Source of the DNA: JAPOUP01 sp965199865
Lineage (GTDB): Bacteria; Pseudomonadota; Alphaproteobacteria; Rhodobacterales; Rhodobacteraceae
Direction of reading: 5' to 3'
DNA: 64,000 nt
NCBI GenBank assembly: GCA_965199865.1
Contig: CBDATU010000011.1
Span: 62,001 to 126,000, forward strand
The translations under genes and the position numbers were made by a program. A model generated the notes under the pieces. The model did not search any database, was not told where the DNA came from, and was given only the letters and a program-made list of their open reading frames with translations. Shown in pieces: positions 28,509 through 37,637 of the stretch. Within the stretch, counting starts at the first letter, position 1. Every line of letters starts with the position of its first letter.

Positions 28509-28534
28509 CTGTCACTACCACATACTTGACCGGC

Positions 28535-28957
28535 TCATTCCCTTCTCCGCTCCGTCCGGGCCCGTATGGCCCTGGCATGGGTTTCCGCGACGTTGAGGAT
28601 GCGCAGGCCCTGCCATAGCTTCCGGGTTCCGGGCAGGGGCTGGCGCTTCGTCGGGCGGAACCCGGCGAGGCCGGCGACGAGCGTGACGTAGCGCGCCACG
28701 CTCATGTCCGGCTCCGGCGGCGCCCTCTGGCCGATGACGCGCTCATACGCGGCGTGAATGACCACCGCCTCGACGCTTTCCGGGCTGACATGGCGGTCCG
28801 CCGGGCTGTCGGGGCTCTCCCGCGCCAGAAGCTGGAGGTCCCAGACCCGGAACGCGGTTATCGCGTCGAAGGCGAGGCATCCGCGCAGGTCGTCGGCGGC
28901 GTCGAGCCTGCGGTCCTTTATCCTCGTCCCCGTCTTCAGGGCCCTGAAGTATTCCTC
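28535..28957 (-). pseudogene. Type A transposase, C-terminal piece
   Basis: Nearly identical to the end of the protein at 24103-26355, from EEYFRALKTGTRIKDRRL to the C-terminus. It is cut just before the catalytic glutamate region by the recombinase element. Confidence 0.95.
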
Positions 28958-29050
28958 AAAAAAGTGAAATGAATGCACTGATAGATTTGACGGGGCCCGA
29001 AAACCCTGTCATACTGCCCGTGCAGGTGCTCCTCAGACTGGTGGAGTGGC

Positions 29051-29215
29051 ATGAGAACCGTGAACGCGGACGGCATGGACGGGCAGGTGATGATCTGGGA
29101 GGCGCTTCCGGTGGAGAACCGGCAGCGGATCATCCGGATCCTGGCGCAGGCCCTGGCCGCTCCGGTTCCGGCGGAGCGGGACGATGACGGGCCTGACAGC
29201 GGCGGGTCCAGCTGA
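29051..29215 (+). CDS. Small protein preceding the serine recombinase
   Basis: The 54 residues start MRTVNADGMDGQVMIWEALP and contain NRQRIIRILAQALA. The stop lies 32 bases inside the recombinase gene, so the two are coupled. A short gene in this position is common before large serine recombinases of this group, possibly as a directionality or accessory factor. I cannot assign a function. Confidence 0.6.
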   Translation: MRTVNADGMDGQVMIWEALPVENRQRIIRILAQALAAPVPAERDDDGPDSGGSS

Positions 29216-31280
29216 GGCGCCGAAGGTCCGCCCGTGCCATCTGGGCCGCAGGGCCCTCGTCTACGTCCGGCAGTCGACGCTGAAGCAGGTCGGGGAGAAC
29301 CGCGAATCGACGCTCCTGCAGTACTCGCTGAAGGACCGCGCGACCGGGCTGGGCTGGGCGCCATCCATGGTCGGCGTGATCGACAGCGACCTCGGGCGGT
29401 CGGGGCGCAGCGCGGCCGGACGCCCGGGATTCGTCGAGCTGGTCGGCCAGGTCAGCCTCGGGCGGGTCGGCATGGTCCTGAGCCGGGACGTCTCGCGCCT
29501 GTCGCGCAGCCTCGCCGACTGGGGCCAGCTGCCTGACCTGTGCTGCAGGACGGACACCCTGATCGCCGACGCCGAATCAGTATATGATCTCAACCGTCAT
29601 GCGGACCGCTTTCTTCTGGGGGTGCCTGGGACGGTGTCCGAATCGGAGATCCACACGCTGCGGATGAGAATGCACGCCGGCCGGGAGGCGAAGGCGGCCA
29701 GGGGGGATCTGTCCGTGGCCCTGCCCCGCGGCTACGTCCACGCCGATGGCGGGCGCGTCGAGATGGACCCCGACGAGGAGGTCCGCGCCTGCGTGCGCCT
29801 GGTGTTCGACCTGTTCGCCGCCTGCGGCTCGCTCGCGGGCCTGCTCAGGATCCTGGCGGAGCGCGGAGTGAGGCTGCCGCACCGCTCCCGCCGCGTCGCG
29901 GAGCGCGGGCGGCTGGTCTGGAACCGGCCGAACCTCGCGACCCTTCACGGGATGCTGCGCAGCCCGGTCTACGCCGGGGCCTTCGTCTGGGGCAGGAAAG
30001 GGCCCGACGGCAGCGGCGTCCCGGGCTGGCGGTACGTGATCCGCGACCACCATCCGGCCTACATCGACTGGGACGTGTATGAGCTGAACCAGAGGCAGCT
30101 TTCGGCGAACGCCTCCCTTGCCCGCACCGGCAGCCGGGGCAACCTGCTGGGCGGCCTCGTGCACTGCGGCCGCTGCGGCCGGCGGATGGCCGTCCGCTAT
30201 TCGGACAAGGGTGCCGTGCGCTACTCCTGTCCCGGCGAGGCGAGGGACTACGGCGGCGACAGGTGCCAGTCGTTTGCGGGGCGGCCGCTGCTGTCGCTGG
30301 CCGGACAGCTGGTCCTGCAGGCCCTGTCGCCGGCGTCGGTGGAGCTCTCGAGGTCGGTCGCCGCCAGCGCGGAACGGGACCGCGGGGCGCAGCACGAACT
30401 GTGGCGCCAGCGCATCGAGCGCGCCGGTCAGGAGGTCGACAGGATCTTCCGCCAGTACAACGCGGTCGAGCCGGAGAACCGCCTGGTCGCGCGCAGCATG
30501 GAGGCGCGCTACGAGGCGGCCCTCGCCGGGCGGAACGGGCTGGAGGAGGCTTACGAACGGTTCCGCGCGTCCGTGCCAGAACGGCTTCCGGAGGCGGAGT
30601 GGGAGCGGATCCGCGGCTCGGCGCGGGACATCGCCCGGCTCTGGGAGGGCGGAGCCATCGATGACGGCACGCGCGCCAGGATCCTGTCGCTCATGATGGA
30701 GCGGATCACCGTCACGCTGCGCGGCACCGGCGGGTGGCTCGACGTCAGTGTTCACTGGCATGGCGGGCATGTCGGCAGGCACGAGGTCCGTGCGCCCGTG
30801 CGGAGGCTCGGGCAGCTCGACTCCTATGATGAGCTGTGCTGGCGGGCGCTGCAGCTCGCCGGCGAGGGCCGGTCGCAGCGGGAGATCGCCGACATCCTGA
30901 ACGCCGAGGGCCATCGCCCGCCGCGGCGGGAAACCTTCAGCGTCGGGTCGGTCGCCAACCTGCTCGGAAAGTGCCGGCCGCCGCCCGCGGAGCCGCCGCG
31001 GCCGCGGCCGCCGCCCGAGGACCGCAGGCCCCACGAATGGACGGTCGTGGAGCTCGCGGAACGGCTCGGCATGCCCGTCCCGACCGTATATGGCTGGGTC
31101 TCCAGGAACACGGTCTCCGCACGCCGCGAGGGCGGGGACGGGGACGTCAGGCGGCAGCGCTGGCTGGTCTTCGCCGACGGGGCCGAACTGGAACGGCTGC
31201 GGGAGATGCGCAGGGCATCGACGGAACGGGCCAGGGCCCGGGAAAGAGCGTGGAACCGGGTCGTGGATTCCACGGACTGA
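29184..31280 (+). CDS. Large serine recombinase
   Basis: The protein has 698 residues. The N-terminal resolvase domain begins RRALVYVRQSTLKQVGENRE, with the catalytic serine in YVRQST; VIDSDLGRSGRS and VLSRDVSRLSRS complete the active-site pattern. A recombinase domain follows (residues about 185-300, with HADGGRVEMDPDEE and MLRSPVYAGAFVWG). A zinc-ribbon region, HCGRCGRRM with a later SCPG and CQSF, lies near 325-365, then a coiled coil. The C-terminus has a HTH-like segment (MPVPTVYGWVSR) and a basic tail. It should integrate and excise its element without large duplications. It appears intact. Confidence 0.92.
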   Translation: MTGLTAAGPAEAPKVRPCHLGRRALVYVRQSTLKQVGENRESTLLQYSLKDRATGLGWAPSMVGVIDSDLGRSGRSAAGRPGFVELVGQVSLGRVGMVLSRDVSRLSRSLADWGQLPDLCCRTDTLIADAESVYDLNRHADRFLLGVPGTVSESEIHTLRMRMHAGREAKAARGDLSVALPRGYVHADGGRVEMDPDEEVRACVRLVFDLFAACGSLAGLLRILAERGVRLPHRSRRVAERGRLVWNRPNLATLHGMLRSPVYAGAFVWGRKGPDGSGVPGWRYVIRDHHPAYIDWDVYELNQRQLSANASLARTGSRGNLLGGLVHCGRCGRRMAVRYSDKGAVRYSCPGEARDYGGDRCQSFAGRPLLSLAGQLVLQALSPASVELSRSVAASAERDRGAQHELWRQRIERAGQEVDRIFRQYNAVEPENRLVARSMEARYEAALAGRNGLEEAYERFRASVPERLPEAEWERIRGSARDIARLWEGGAIDDGTRARILSLMMERITVTLRGTGGWLDVSVHWHGGHVGRHEVRAPVRRLGQLDSYDELCWRALQLAGEGRSQREIADILNAEGHRPPRRETFSVGSVANLLGKCRPPPAEPPRPRPPPEDRRPHEWTVVELAERLGMPVPTVYGWVSRNTVSARREGGDGDVRRQRWLVFADGAELERLREMRRASTERARARERAWNRVVDSTD

Positions 31281-31311
31281 ATCTATGAGGATAGTTCATC
31301 AATGAGTTGTC

Positions 31312-33141
31312 GATGCGCCAGCGCAGTTCGTAGCGCCTCAGGGCGGTCTCCGCCGTCCGCATGCCGTCGCCGCCCTCGTTGGACAGGAGCATCCAGTGCA
31401 GCGCCTCCCCTCCCTTCGCGACGCGCTTCGGCGGGTTCTCCTCGATGGCGGAGACCACCGTCACGGGCAGCGGGCGCCTGTCCTTCGCGTCCCTCGGCGC
31501 CGCGATGTCCAGTTCCGCGCAGCGCAGCGTCAGCGTGGCGACGCGCGCTTTCCGGGCCTTCGGCCCGCCGCGTTCGGGAACGGTGATCCTGCGGTGGCCG
31601 ACCGGCTCCAGCGCGGCGACATGCTCCCACAGGCACCTTTCGTCGCCGTCGGGCAGCGCCACGCGCCGCTTCGCCGAGCGGCTCGCCCGCACCAGCAGCG
31701 CGGCGCCGGTCCGGTCCGCTTCGCGGAGAAGGGCCCGGAAGTCGCCTTCGCGGTCACAGACGCTCACGACCTTCGCGTCCGGGCAGGCCTCCGCGAGCTC
31801 TCCGGCCCGCCGCAGCCCGTCGATCCAGCGGGCGCTGTCCCTGTCCGGCCGCTGCCGGAAGTCCGCGTCGAGCGTGAACAGCCCGAGCGGGCGTCCGCTG
31901 CCGTTCAGTGCCACGCCGCAGTGGGCGAGGATGCCGTCGGTGCCCTTTCCGCCGCCGCCGGGCCCGTCCAGCCCGGACGTCGCCGCCAGGGTGCCGTAGT
32001 TCAGCGTCGTCGTGTCCTGGACAGCCAGGATCACCGGCTCCAGGCGGCAGCGCTCCACCGTCGCCTCCAGGTGGGGTTCGAGTATGTCGTCCATGGTCAC
32101 CCCAGCGTTCGAGAGCAGCCTGTAAGCCGCCTCCTGCTCCGCCCTGCCCGGAAACAGCTCCGGCACCGGCGCACCGGGCTTCCTGGTCCAGGCCGCTCCC
32201 ATCGCGGCGATCCGGCGGCGGACCCGGCCGTCCGGATGGCTGCTCCGCGCGTATTCCCGCTCCGCCCAGTCGCCCCCGCGGTGCAGCGGTCCGGTATGCC
32301 CGAGCCTGCGCTCCGGCTCCGCCTGGAGAACCTTCCGCCAGTCCGGCTGCAGCGGCAGCGTCCACACGCTGCGACGGATGCCCGAACGCCGCCCGGAGGT
32401 CAGGCCGGGACATCTCTCCCAGCCCGCCGCCCTGTAACCCGTCCCGGCGTGGTCCGGACCCACGAGCGTGTAGGCGAGGACGGGGCGGACCCCGTAGAGG
32501 GCCTCCCAGTCGTCCGCCACGCGCTCCGCCGCCAGCCGCAGCGCCAGGGAGGCGAGGCCGTGGACCCTCACGGAAGGTCTGATCAGGAAGCGGTGTTTGT
32601 TAAGGACCAGACCCATGTTCGCGATCCGCGCCCGCGCCGACCAGCCGATGGCGTCGTCCCGAGGCCCCAGCTGGCAGGACGCCGGAACGAAGCCCAGACC
32701 GCCGAGCCGCCCCTGCGCGCCGCTCACGATCCAGTACCGCAGCTGCCCTCCCGGAGCCCGCCGCCAGCCCTCCGGATGGTGCGTCTCCATCATCGACTCC
32801 CAGGCGCGGCGGTCCGCCTCCGCCAACGGCTCCAGCCGCACCCCGCCGAGCGCGTCCAGAGCGCACTCGACCGGGGCGCCGCCCGGGTCGTCGGCGGCCG
32901 GTCGCAGGTTGGACGACGCGAAGCGCGGCGCCGCCTCCGGCAGCGTCAGGCCGAGCTCCTCCGCGAGCAGGGCAGGGACCCGCATCCCGGTGACCGTCGA
33001 CGGCCTCCCGTCGTGGGTCAGCCAACCTTCCCGACCGACCGGCTCGCGGGCGAGGCCCGAACGCGTGACGCCGCCGCGGAGGCATTCGTTCCCGAGCCAC
33101 TCGACCGTGGCAGGGGAAATCTGTCTGAGACCGATATACAT
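31312..33141 (-). pseudogene. Type A transposase, N-terminal piece
   Basis: It carries the DUF4338-like domain, DNA-binding segment and both catalytic aspartates, with a few substitutions relative to 24103-26355. It ends at RYELRWRI, where the recombinase element is inserted. Split, therefore inactive. Confidence 0.95.
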
Positions 33142-33193
33142 GGTCCCCGATTCGCACGGATCCGATCTCTAGTCAAGTATGCGGTAGTGACAG

Positions 33194-33523
33194 CTCGCGG
33201 ACCCCGACGGTGACCCGGCTCTCCTCGCGGCAGTCGGCCAGGTCGACCCCCAGAGGCTCGGGATCCCGTGCCGCCCGCCTGGAACTCCCGATCAGGTCCG
33301 CGAACCGTTTCGGGGAGAACAGGGCCTGCTGGCCGCTGTCCTTCTGCCTGATTTCCTCGATGATGAGACGTGCGAGGCCTTCAGGCCGCTCGAGCTCGGC
33401 TTCGCTGGTCGCCGTGCCGACATGCCGCAGGACGCGCTGCCGAACCCTGTCGCCATTTCGTACGGACCTGACGATCTGGACCTTCGTGCGGCCGCCCGCA
33501 AGTTTTTTCCTTCGTGCGAACAT
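33194..33523 (-). pseudogene. IS1634-family transposase, N-terminal piece
   Basis: It starts MFARRKKLAGGRTKVQIVRS, then VRQRVLRHVGTA and QALFSPKRFADLIGSSRRA, the usual N-terminus of IS1634-type transposases. It continues in frame into 28508 once the type A copy and one CTCGCGGAC are removed. Confidence 0.9.
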
Positions 33524-33671
33524 GGCTGGAGCATATTACGTGCCGGACACGCATGTCAAACGAAAACGACGTCTGGGGCACTACATTGCGATTTTCGCCA
33601 ACCGGACCGAAATGAACCCTGTATGGCTGGGTTTCCAGAGTCGGGAGACGCCAAAAAAGTAGGAACTCAAG

Positions 33672-33846
33672 AGATAAACTTGCACATTTCCGCTCCGCAG
33701 CTGAAGGCGGCCGAAATCAAGATCGACGGAGTGATCAAGGAGATGCGGCGCCAGGGGGAGAAGATGTTCCGAGAGGAGGTCGTGATCCGGCTGCGGCGCA
33801 AGGTCAGCCGATATTAGGTAGTGTTTCAGTTTGAAATGTTCTTTTT
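33672..33846. repeat. 175-bp direct repeat, right copy
   Basis: Second copy of 22072-22246, directly after the right end of the IS1634 element (GAACTCAAG ending at 33671). It repeats the last 48 codons and stop of the helicase gene without the rest of the gene. Confidence 0.9.
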
Positions 33847-34150
33847 TTCTGTCGGAGCAATTGGAACAGGGTATCGGGTCAATCTGAAATCTTCCGTCCG
33901 CTGATGCTCCCGGACTTGCATTCCCAGCTCCGTAGATCCTCGGACGGTTCGGTTCAGACGCCTTCGCGTCGAAGTTTTCTGCTTCGCATGGCGGCCGAAA
34001 GCGGACAGGATGCCCGATGCCGGCTGGTGGGCGGGAGAGTTCCGTGCCATCGCCGCCCGTTACCGCAGAACAGGGCTCAGCGTCGGAGCGGCAATCCTTA
34101 CTTCCGCGTCCGTGAGCGCTGTGAAATGATTGTCGATAGGCCTCTTGGCC
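33847..34150 (+). pseudogene. IS5-family transposase remnant
   Basis: DNA and broken translation resemble the end of the IS5 element at 51535-52388: GGAGAGTTCCGTGCCATCG matches the EFRAVAARY coding region, and ATGATTGTCGATAGGCC resembles its right end, ATGATTGTCAACGGGCC. No usable frame remains. Confidence 0.6.
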
Positions 34151-34158
34151 GATGCGGA

Positions 34159-34185
34159 AAAGGCACGCCTGTCAAGCGTGCCTTT
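34159..34185 (-). terminator. Rho-independent terminator of the TRAP operon
   Basis: AAAGGCACGC and GCGTGCCTTT form a perfect 10-base stem around a 7-base loop. On the minus strand the stem is followed by TTCC. It begins 6 bases after the dctP stop codon. Confidence 0.75.
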
Positions 34186-34190
34186 CGAAA

Positions 34191-35186
34191 TCAGATCGAC
34201 TGGATCAGATCGTAGGTTCCCTCGCCGAAGATGTCGTCGGACAGCGCGCGAATTGCCGGTTCCAGCGTTGCCTGTGCCGCCGTTGCATCCAGCAGCGGCG
34301 TCGTATCTTCGCCATTGAGCGAGCGCCACTCAGCAAAGTTTGCAGCTTCCGCATCTGCGGTTGCACGGAAGAAGTCCAGCGGCTCCAACTCCTTGAAGGT
34401 CTCGACTAGGATGTTCTGGCTTTCCTCCGACAATCCGTTCCAGATGGCGAGGTTGATCATCTGCTTATCCAGACCAATCCCCCAATCGTTCTGATAACAG
34501 TATTTTACGACCTCGTAGAATTTCTGCGTGATCATCAGGTTGCCAAGGGTCGCCATTCCGTCGACAATGCCCTGCTGAAGTGAGCCATAGAGTTCGTTGA
34601 ACGGAATCACCGTTGGCTTGGCACCCACCTGCTGCAGTCCGGCGATAACGCCTTCGATCTGGGGTGCCCGGATCTTGAGGCCCTTGAGGTCGTCAAACGT
34701 CTCCAGCCGCTTGTTGGTAAAGAGTTTCCATGGACCCGCGCGTGCCACACTGAGGTATTTCAGGCTCGGATACCGACTCTCGACGGCGGCGCTGATTTTA
34801 TCGAACAGTAGGTCATTGGCGATTTTCTGGGCATGGTCGGAATCGCGTGCGAAATAGGGGGCGTAGAAGACATCGAATTCGCGCAACCCGGTATAGGCAC
34901 CATTGTAAAGATGAACGGTTCCTAGCGCCGTTCCGTCCAATACATCTTTGCCGCCACCGATCGTCCCGGCCTTGATGTCAAAAACCAGTTCTCCTCCGGT
35001 TCGTTCCGACACGAGATCGAGCCACTTTCTGGCAAATTTGTTTGAAGCGCTGTCAGCGTTACCCGCGTTCCCGTAAATCAGGGTCCGCGCGGCTAGGGCC
35101 GGGGAGGCGAATCCGGCAGCCGCAGCTGTAGCTATGCCAAGCCCGCCAAGAATTTGTCCGAATTCGCGCCGGTTAAATTTATGCAT
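34191..35186 (-). CDS. dctP: TRAP transporter solute-binding protein, DctP family
   Basis: The protein has 331 residues. The N-terminus has a Tat-like signal: NRREFGQILGGLGIATAAAAG then ASPALAA, so export to the periplasm is expected. The mature part shows the DctP fold landmarks GTALGTVHLYNGAYTGL, WKLFTNKRLETFDDLKGLKIRAP and KPTVIPFNELYGSLQQGIVDGM. The arginine in LKIRAP is the residue that usually binds a substrate carboxylate. It is third in the operon dctQ-dctM-dctP and is followed by a terminator. The substrate is probably a carboxylic acid; which one is unknown. It may serve the locus at 1.4-6.3 kb, though the two are separated by 28 kb of mobile DNA. Confidence 0.93.
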   Translation of the reverse strand: MHKFNRREFGQILGGLGIATAAAAGFASPALAARTLIYGNAGNADSASNKFARKWLDLVSERTGGELVFDIKAGTIGGGKDVLDGTALGTVHLYNGAYTGLREFDVFYAPYFARDSDHAQKIANDLLFDKISAAVESRYPSLKYLSVARAGPWKLFTNKRLETFDDLKGLKIRAPQIEGVIAGLQQVGAKPTVIPFNELYGSLQQGIVDGMATLGNLMITQKFYEVVKYCYQNDWGIGLDKQMINLAIWNGLSEESQNILVETFKELEPLDFFRATADAEAANFAEWRSLNGEDTTPLLDATAAQATLEPAIRALSDDIFGEGTYDLIQSI

Positions 35187-35239
35187 GGTTTAACTCCTCT
35201 ATGTTGGTTGATACGTATTGAGTGGTCAAGCTGCGCTCG

Positions 35240-36532
35240 CTAGCGGAAAACCAGAGTGGGCAGATAAAGCGTCAGGGCAGGAAAGAACGTAATGATCATC
35301 AGTACTATGACCAAAACGGCAAAATAAGGGACGGCTTCCCTGAAAATACTGATGATCGACTCTCCGCCAATGGACGAGATGACGAACAGGTTCAGCCCGA
35401 TGGGTGGCGTGATCATGCCAATCATCAGATTGAGCACCATCATGACGCCTAAGTGAACTTCGTCTACACCAAGCCCGGTCATCAACGGAAACAAAAACGG
35501 GGCGAGGACCAGCATGATCGGCAGAATTTCCATGATCATGCCCAAAATCAGCAGAAGCACGTTTATCATGAGAAGCAGCGCCCAGATCTCTTCCGAAATG
35601 GCCAGCATGCCGTTCGTAAGGTGGACGCCAAGGTTCTCTTTCACGGCAAGCCAGGCAAAGATTTTGGAAGTAGCGACTGTCAGCATGATGATCGATGTTG
35701 CCACTGCGGCTTTTGCCGCACATTCAATGACCTGGCGGATGTGCAGATTTCGATAGATGACGAATCCGAGGAACAGAATGTAAAATGTAGCCACTGCCGC
35801 CGATTCCGTGGGCGTAGCGATGCCAAAAATGATCGCTCCAACAATGATCATTGGGGCGACCAGGGCCGAGAGACCTCCCCATAACGCAGATCTCCGTTCT
35901 GCGCCTGTTGCGCGCGCTTCCGTAGGGTAGTTGCGGCTCTTGCATATCCACCAGGTAATGATGAACATGGCAATGAACATCAGTGTCCCAGGAATGATGC
36001 CGCCCAAAAACAGCTGGCCGACCGAGATGTTGACAATGGCCCCAAGCAGGACGAATGAAATCGAAGGGGGTACGATCGGACCCACTGTTGCGGCTGATGC
36101 AATGACGGCGCTGGAAAAGGCGGGTTTGAATCCGCGTTTCTTCATTTCAGGCAAGAGAACCGTTCCGGTTGCGGCGGCGTCTGCAAGGGCGGAACCCGAG
36201 CAGCCTGACATAATGAAGTTTGTCGTCACACCCACATTCGCCAGGCCGCCATTGCGGTGCCCAACGAGAGACGCGGCGAGAGCAACAATCCGTTGCGTCA
36301 CACCCGTTGCGTTCATTAACTCACCTGCAAAGATGAACAGTGGGATTGCGAGCAGGACATACGAGTTCACTCCGGAGGTCATCTGCTGTGCAAAAAGTAC
36401 CATTGGTGTCGCAGAATCGCCGAACTGCGAAAGAACAAGGTAGGCAAATCCGGCCAATCCGATGGCCCATGCGATTTCCATTCCCATGATCGAAAAGAAA
36501 AACAGGACCGCGATCAGCGCAAACAGAAGCAT
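35240..36532 (-). CDS. dctM: TRAP transporter large permease, DctM
   Basis: The protein has 430 residues and about 12 hydrophobic segments, with family landmarks IPLFIFAGELMNATGVTQRI, IMSGCSGSALADAAATG, ASAATVGPIVPPSISFVLLG and FGIATPTESAAVATFY, plus TPPIGLNLFVISSI. It is the sodium-driven transport channel of the tripartite system in the inner membrane. The start codon follows the dctQ stop after one base, so the two are coupled. Length and motifs are complete. Confidence 0.95.
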   Translation of the reverse strand: MLLFALIAVLFFFSIMGMEIAWAIGLAGFAYLVLSQFGDSATPMVLFAQQMTSGVNSYVLLAIPLFIFAGELMNATGVTQRIVALAASLVGHRNGGLANVGVTTNFIMSGCSGSALADAAATGTVLLPEMKKRGFKPAFSSAVIASAATVGPIVPPSISFVLLGAIVNISVGQLFLGGIIPGTLMFIAMFIITWWICKSRNYPTEARATGAERRSALWGGLSALVAPMIIVGAIIFGIATPTESAAVATFYILFLGFVIYRNLHIRQVIECAAKAAVATSIIMLTVATSKIFAWLAVKENLGVHLTNGMLAISEEIWALLLMINVLLLILGMIMEILPIMLVLAPFLFPLMTGLGVDEVHLGVMMVLNLMIGMITPPIGLNLFVISSIGGESIISIFREAVPYFAVLVIVLMIITFFPALTLYLPTLVFR

Positions 36533-36533
36533 C

Positions 36534-37040
36534 TCAGGAATTCGTCATATGCTGTTCACGATAGGTGGCAATCGTCTGGATCATAAGGCGGGTCTGGTAG
36601 AGCAGCATCAATGCCGAGCCCACGGATACCGGGGCGTAAATCCACACATAGCTCCAGCCAGTCGCCAGCATCTTGCCGCCAACCTGGAGTTTCAGGATCG
36701 GTATGTTTAGCCAGATCAGCGACGCGATCATTATCAGCACAAGAATGTGCATGAATGTCTCGAAGTAGATTCTTGGTCGCGCAGGGATCTTGTCGATGAA
36801 GTGTGTCACGCGGATGTTTCTGCCTCGTCTTGTGGCGACGGCGGCACCAATGAATACCATCCAAAGCGAAAGTGCCCTTGGCGCTTCGTCCGCCCAAAGC
36901 GGCGGCTCGTTAAACACATAGCGCATTGTAACGGAATACATGACGATTCCCGCGATGCCGATCAGCAAGCTTGCAGCCAAATAATAAAGCATTGTTTCCA
37001 AAGCCTTATCCAGACGCACTAGCATTGTGCGTGAGTCCAT
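36534..37040 (-). CDS. dctQ: TRAP transporter small permease, DctQ
   Basis: The protein has 168 residues with four membrane segments. The typical MRYVFNEPPLWADEAPRALSLWMVFIGAA region marks the DctQ family. It is an inner-membrane partner of DctM. First gene of the operon; an AT-rich probable promoter lies just upstream. Confidence 0.92.
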   Translation of the reverse strand: MDSRTMLVRLDKALETMLYYLAASLLIGIAGIVMYSVTMRYVFNEPPLWADEAPRALSLWMVFIGAAVATRRGRNIRVTHFIDKIPARPRIYFETFMHILVLIMIASLIWLNIPILKLQVGGKMLATGWSYVWIYAPVSVGSALMLLYQTRLMIQTIATYREQHMTNS

Positions 37041-37077
37041 GGTCTGCTCTCCCAGTCCGGACCTGCCGCTGGCAAAC

Positions 37078-37116
37078 GATATAATGACGTATAGTTATAT
37101 TATTATTACAATAGGC
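37078..37116 (-). promoter_or_regulatory. AT-rich promoter/operator of the TRAP operon
   Basis: An unusually AT-rich block (GATATAATGACGTATAGTTA and following ATATTATTATTAC) precedes dctQ by about 40 bases. It contains TATAGTTATA, two facing TATA half-sites, which would suit a GntR-type operator. The exact -35/-10 assignment is uncertain. Confidence 0.35.
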
Positions 37117-37120
37117 GCAA

Positions 37121-37637
37121 GGCTTTTTTGACCCATTAGGGCTATCGCTTTTGAGCTTTCGTTTGTCGGACCCCATCGCCGAGCCAGGCGGCGGTTCGGA
37201 TCATTTCTTGTGAGTCTCCGGCTGTCAAGCTCCCGCTCCACGACCGCCGTCGCCCGTTCCTGGCACCGGGCCTGATCCGTCCGGCCACGGCCGTCCTCAT
37301 TCATCCTTTCACATTGGTATCTCTCCCTGCTGCAGCGGGCGGCAGCCGCGTGCGCCAGCGGGGATGCCGCAGGCGGAGCGGCGCACTGCAGGGCGCGCCC
37401 GACGGCGCGGCCAGGCTCTTATCCGATTCAGTTGGTCAACGGTCGTCGGCCCCGTGACCGAGAAGCCCAGTTTGGGGCGATGCGTCGTTCCGGGGTGCGA
37501 CCTATCCGGGCAACGATGTTACGGCCTGCAGCGAATCCAGGCCGATCCACGGTCACACGCCTTGCCCGTTCGGCAGCGCGAAAAATCGCGTGGATCGATC
37601 AACTTGAAAATGGATAGAAAATATGCCATAATCCATT
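37121..37637. other. No gene recognised
   Basis: The 517 bases between the TRAP promoter region and brnT show only short, low-complexity frames. No transposon end or RNA gene is evident. Confidence 0.5.

Larger units (their letters stand above)
28958..31311 (+). mobile_element. Serine-recombinase mobile element inserted in type A IS
   Basis: Comparison with the intact IS copy defines a 2,354-base insertion between ATTCCTC and GATGCGCC of the transposase gene. The two ends (AAAAAAGTGAAATG and GTTCATCAATGAGTTG) have no inverted repeats. The dinucleotide TC is present at both junctions (28956-28957 and 31310-31311), as expected for a serine recombinase joining at a 2-base core. It carries only a 54-residue gene and a large serine recombinase. 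Confidence 0.88.
28509..33193 (-). mobile_element. Tn5-like IS (type A), second nested copy, interrupted
   Basis: The terminal sequence CTGTCACTACC starts at 28509, and its mirror ends at 33193. The 9-base target duplication is CTCGCGGAC at 28500-28508 and 33194-33202, lying in the IS1634 transposase gene. The element is interrupted by a serine-recombinase element at 28958-31311; without it the IS has the size of the intact copy (2,331 bases). Confidence 0.96.
22247..33671 (-). mobile_element. IS1634-family element (type C) carrying two nested insertions
   Basis: The terminal inverted repeats are CTTGAGTTCATACTTTTT at 22247 and, on the other strand ending at 33671, CTTGAGTTCCTACTTTTTT. The element spans 11,425 bases. 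Removing the two nested insertions and one 9-base target copy each leaves about 1,945 bases, the usual size of an IS1634-family IS. It is flanked by 175-bp direct repeats; long variable duplications are known for IS1634 and IS1549. The transposase is split into three pieces and also carries a frameshift, so it is inactive. Confidence 0.88.

Noticed and set aside
29577..31034. Minus-strand open frame of about 485 codons
   Set aside because: Antisense to the serine recombinase; composition typical of a shadow frame.
31396..33213. Plus-strand open frame of about 605 codons
   Set aside because: Antisense shadow of the type A transposase; it is the same shadow as in the copy at 24-26 kb.
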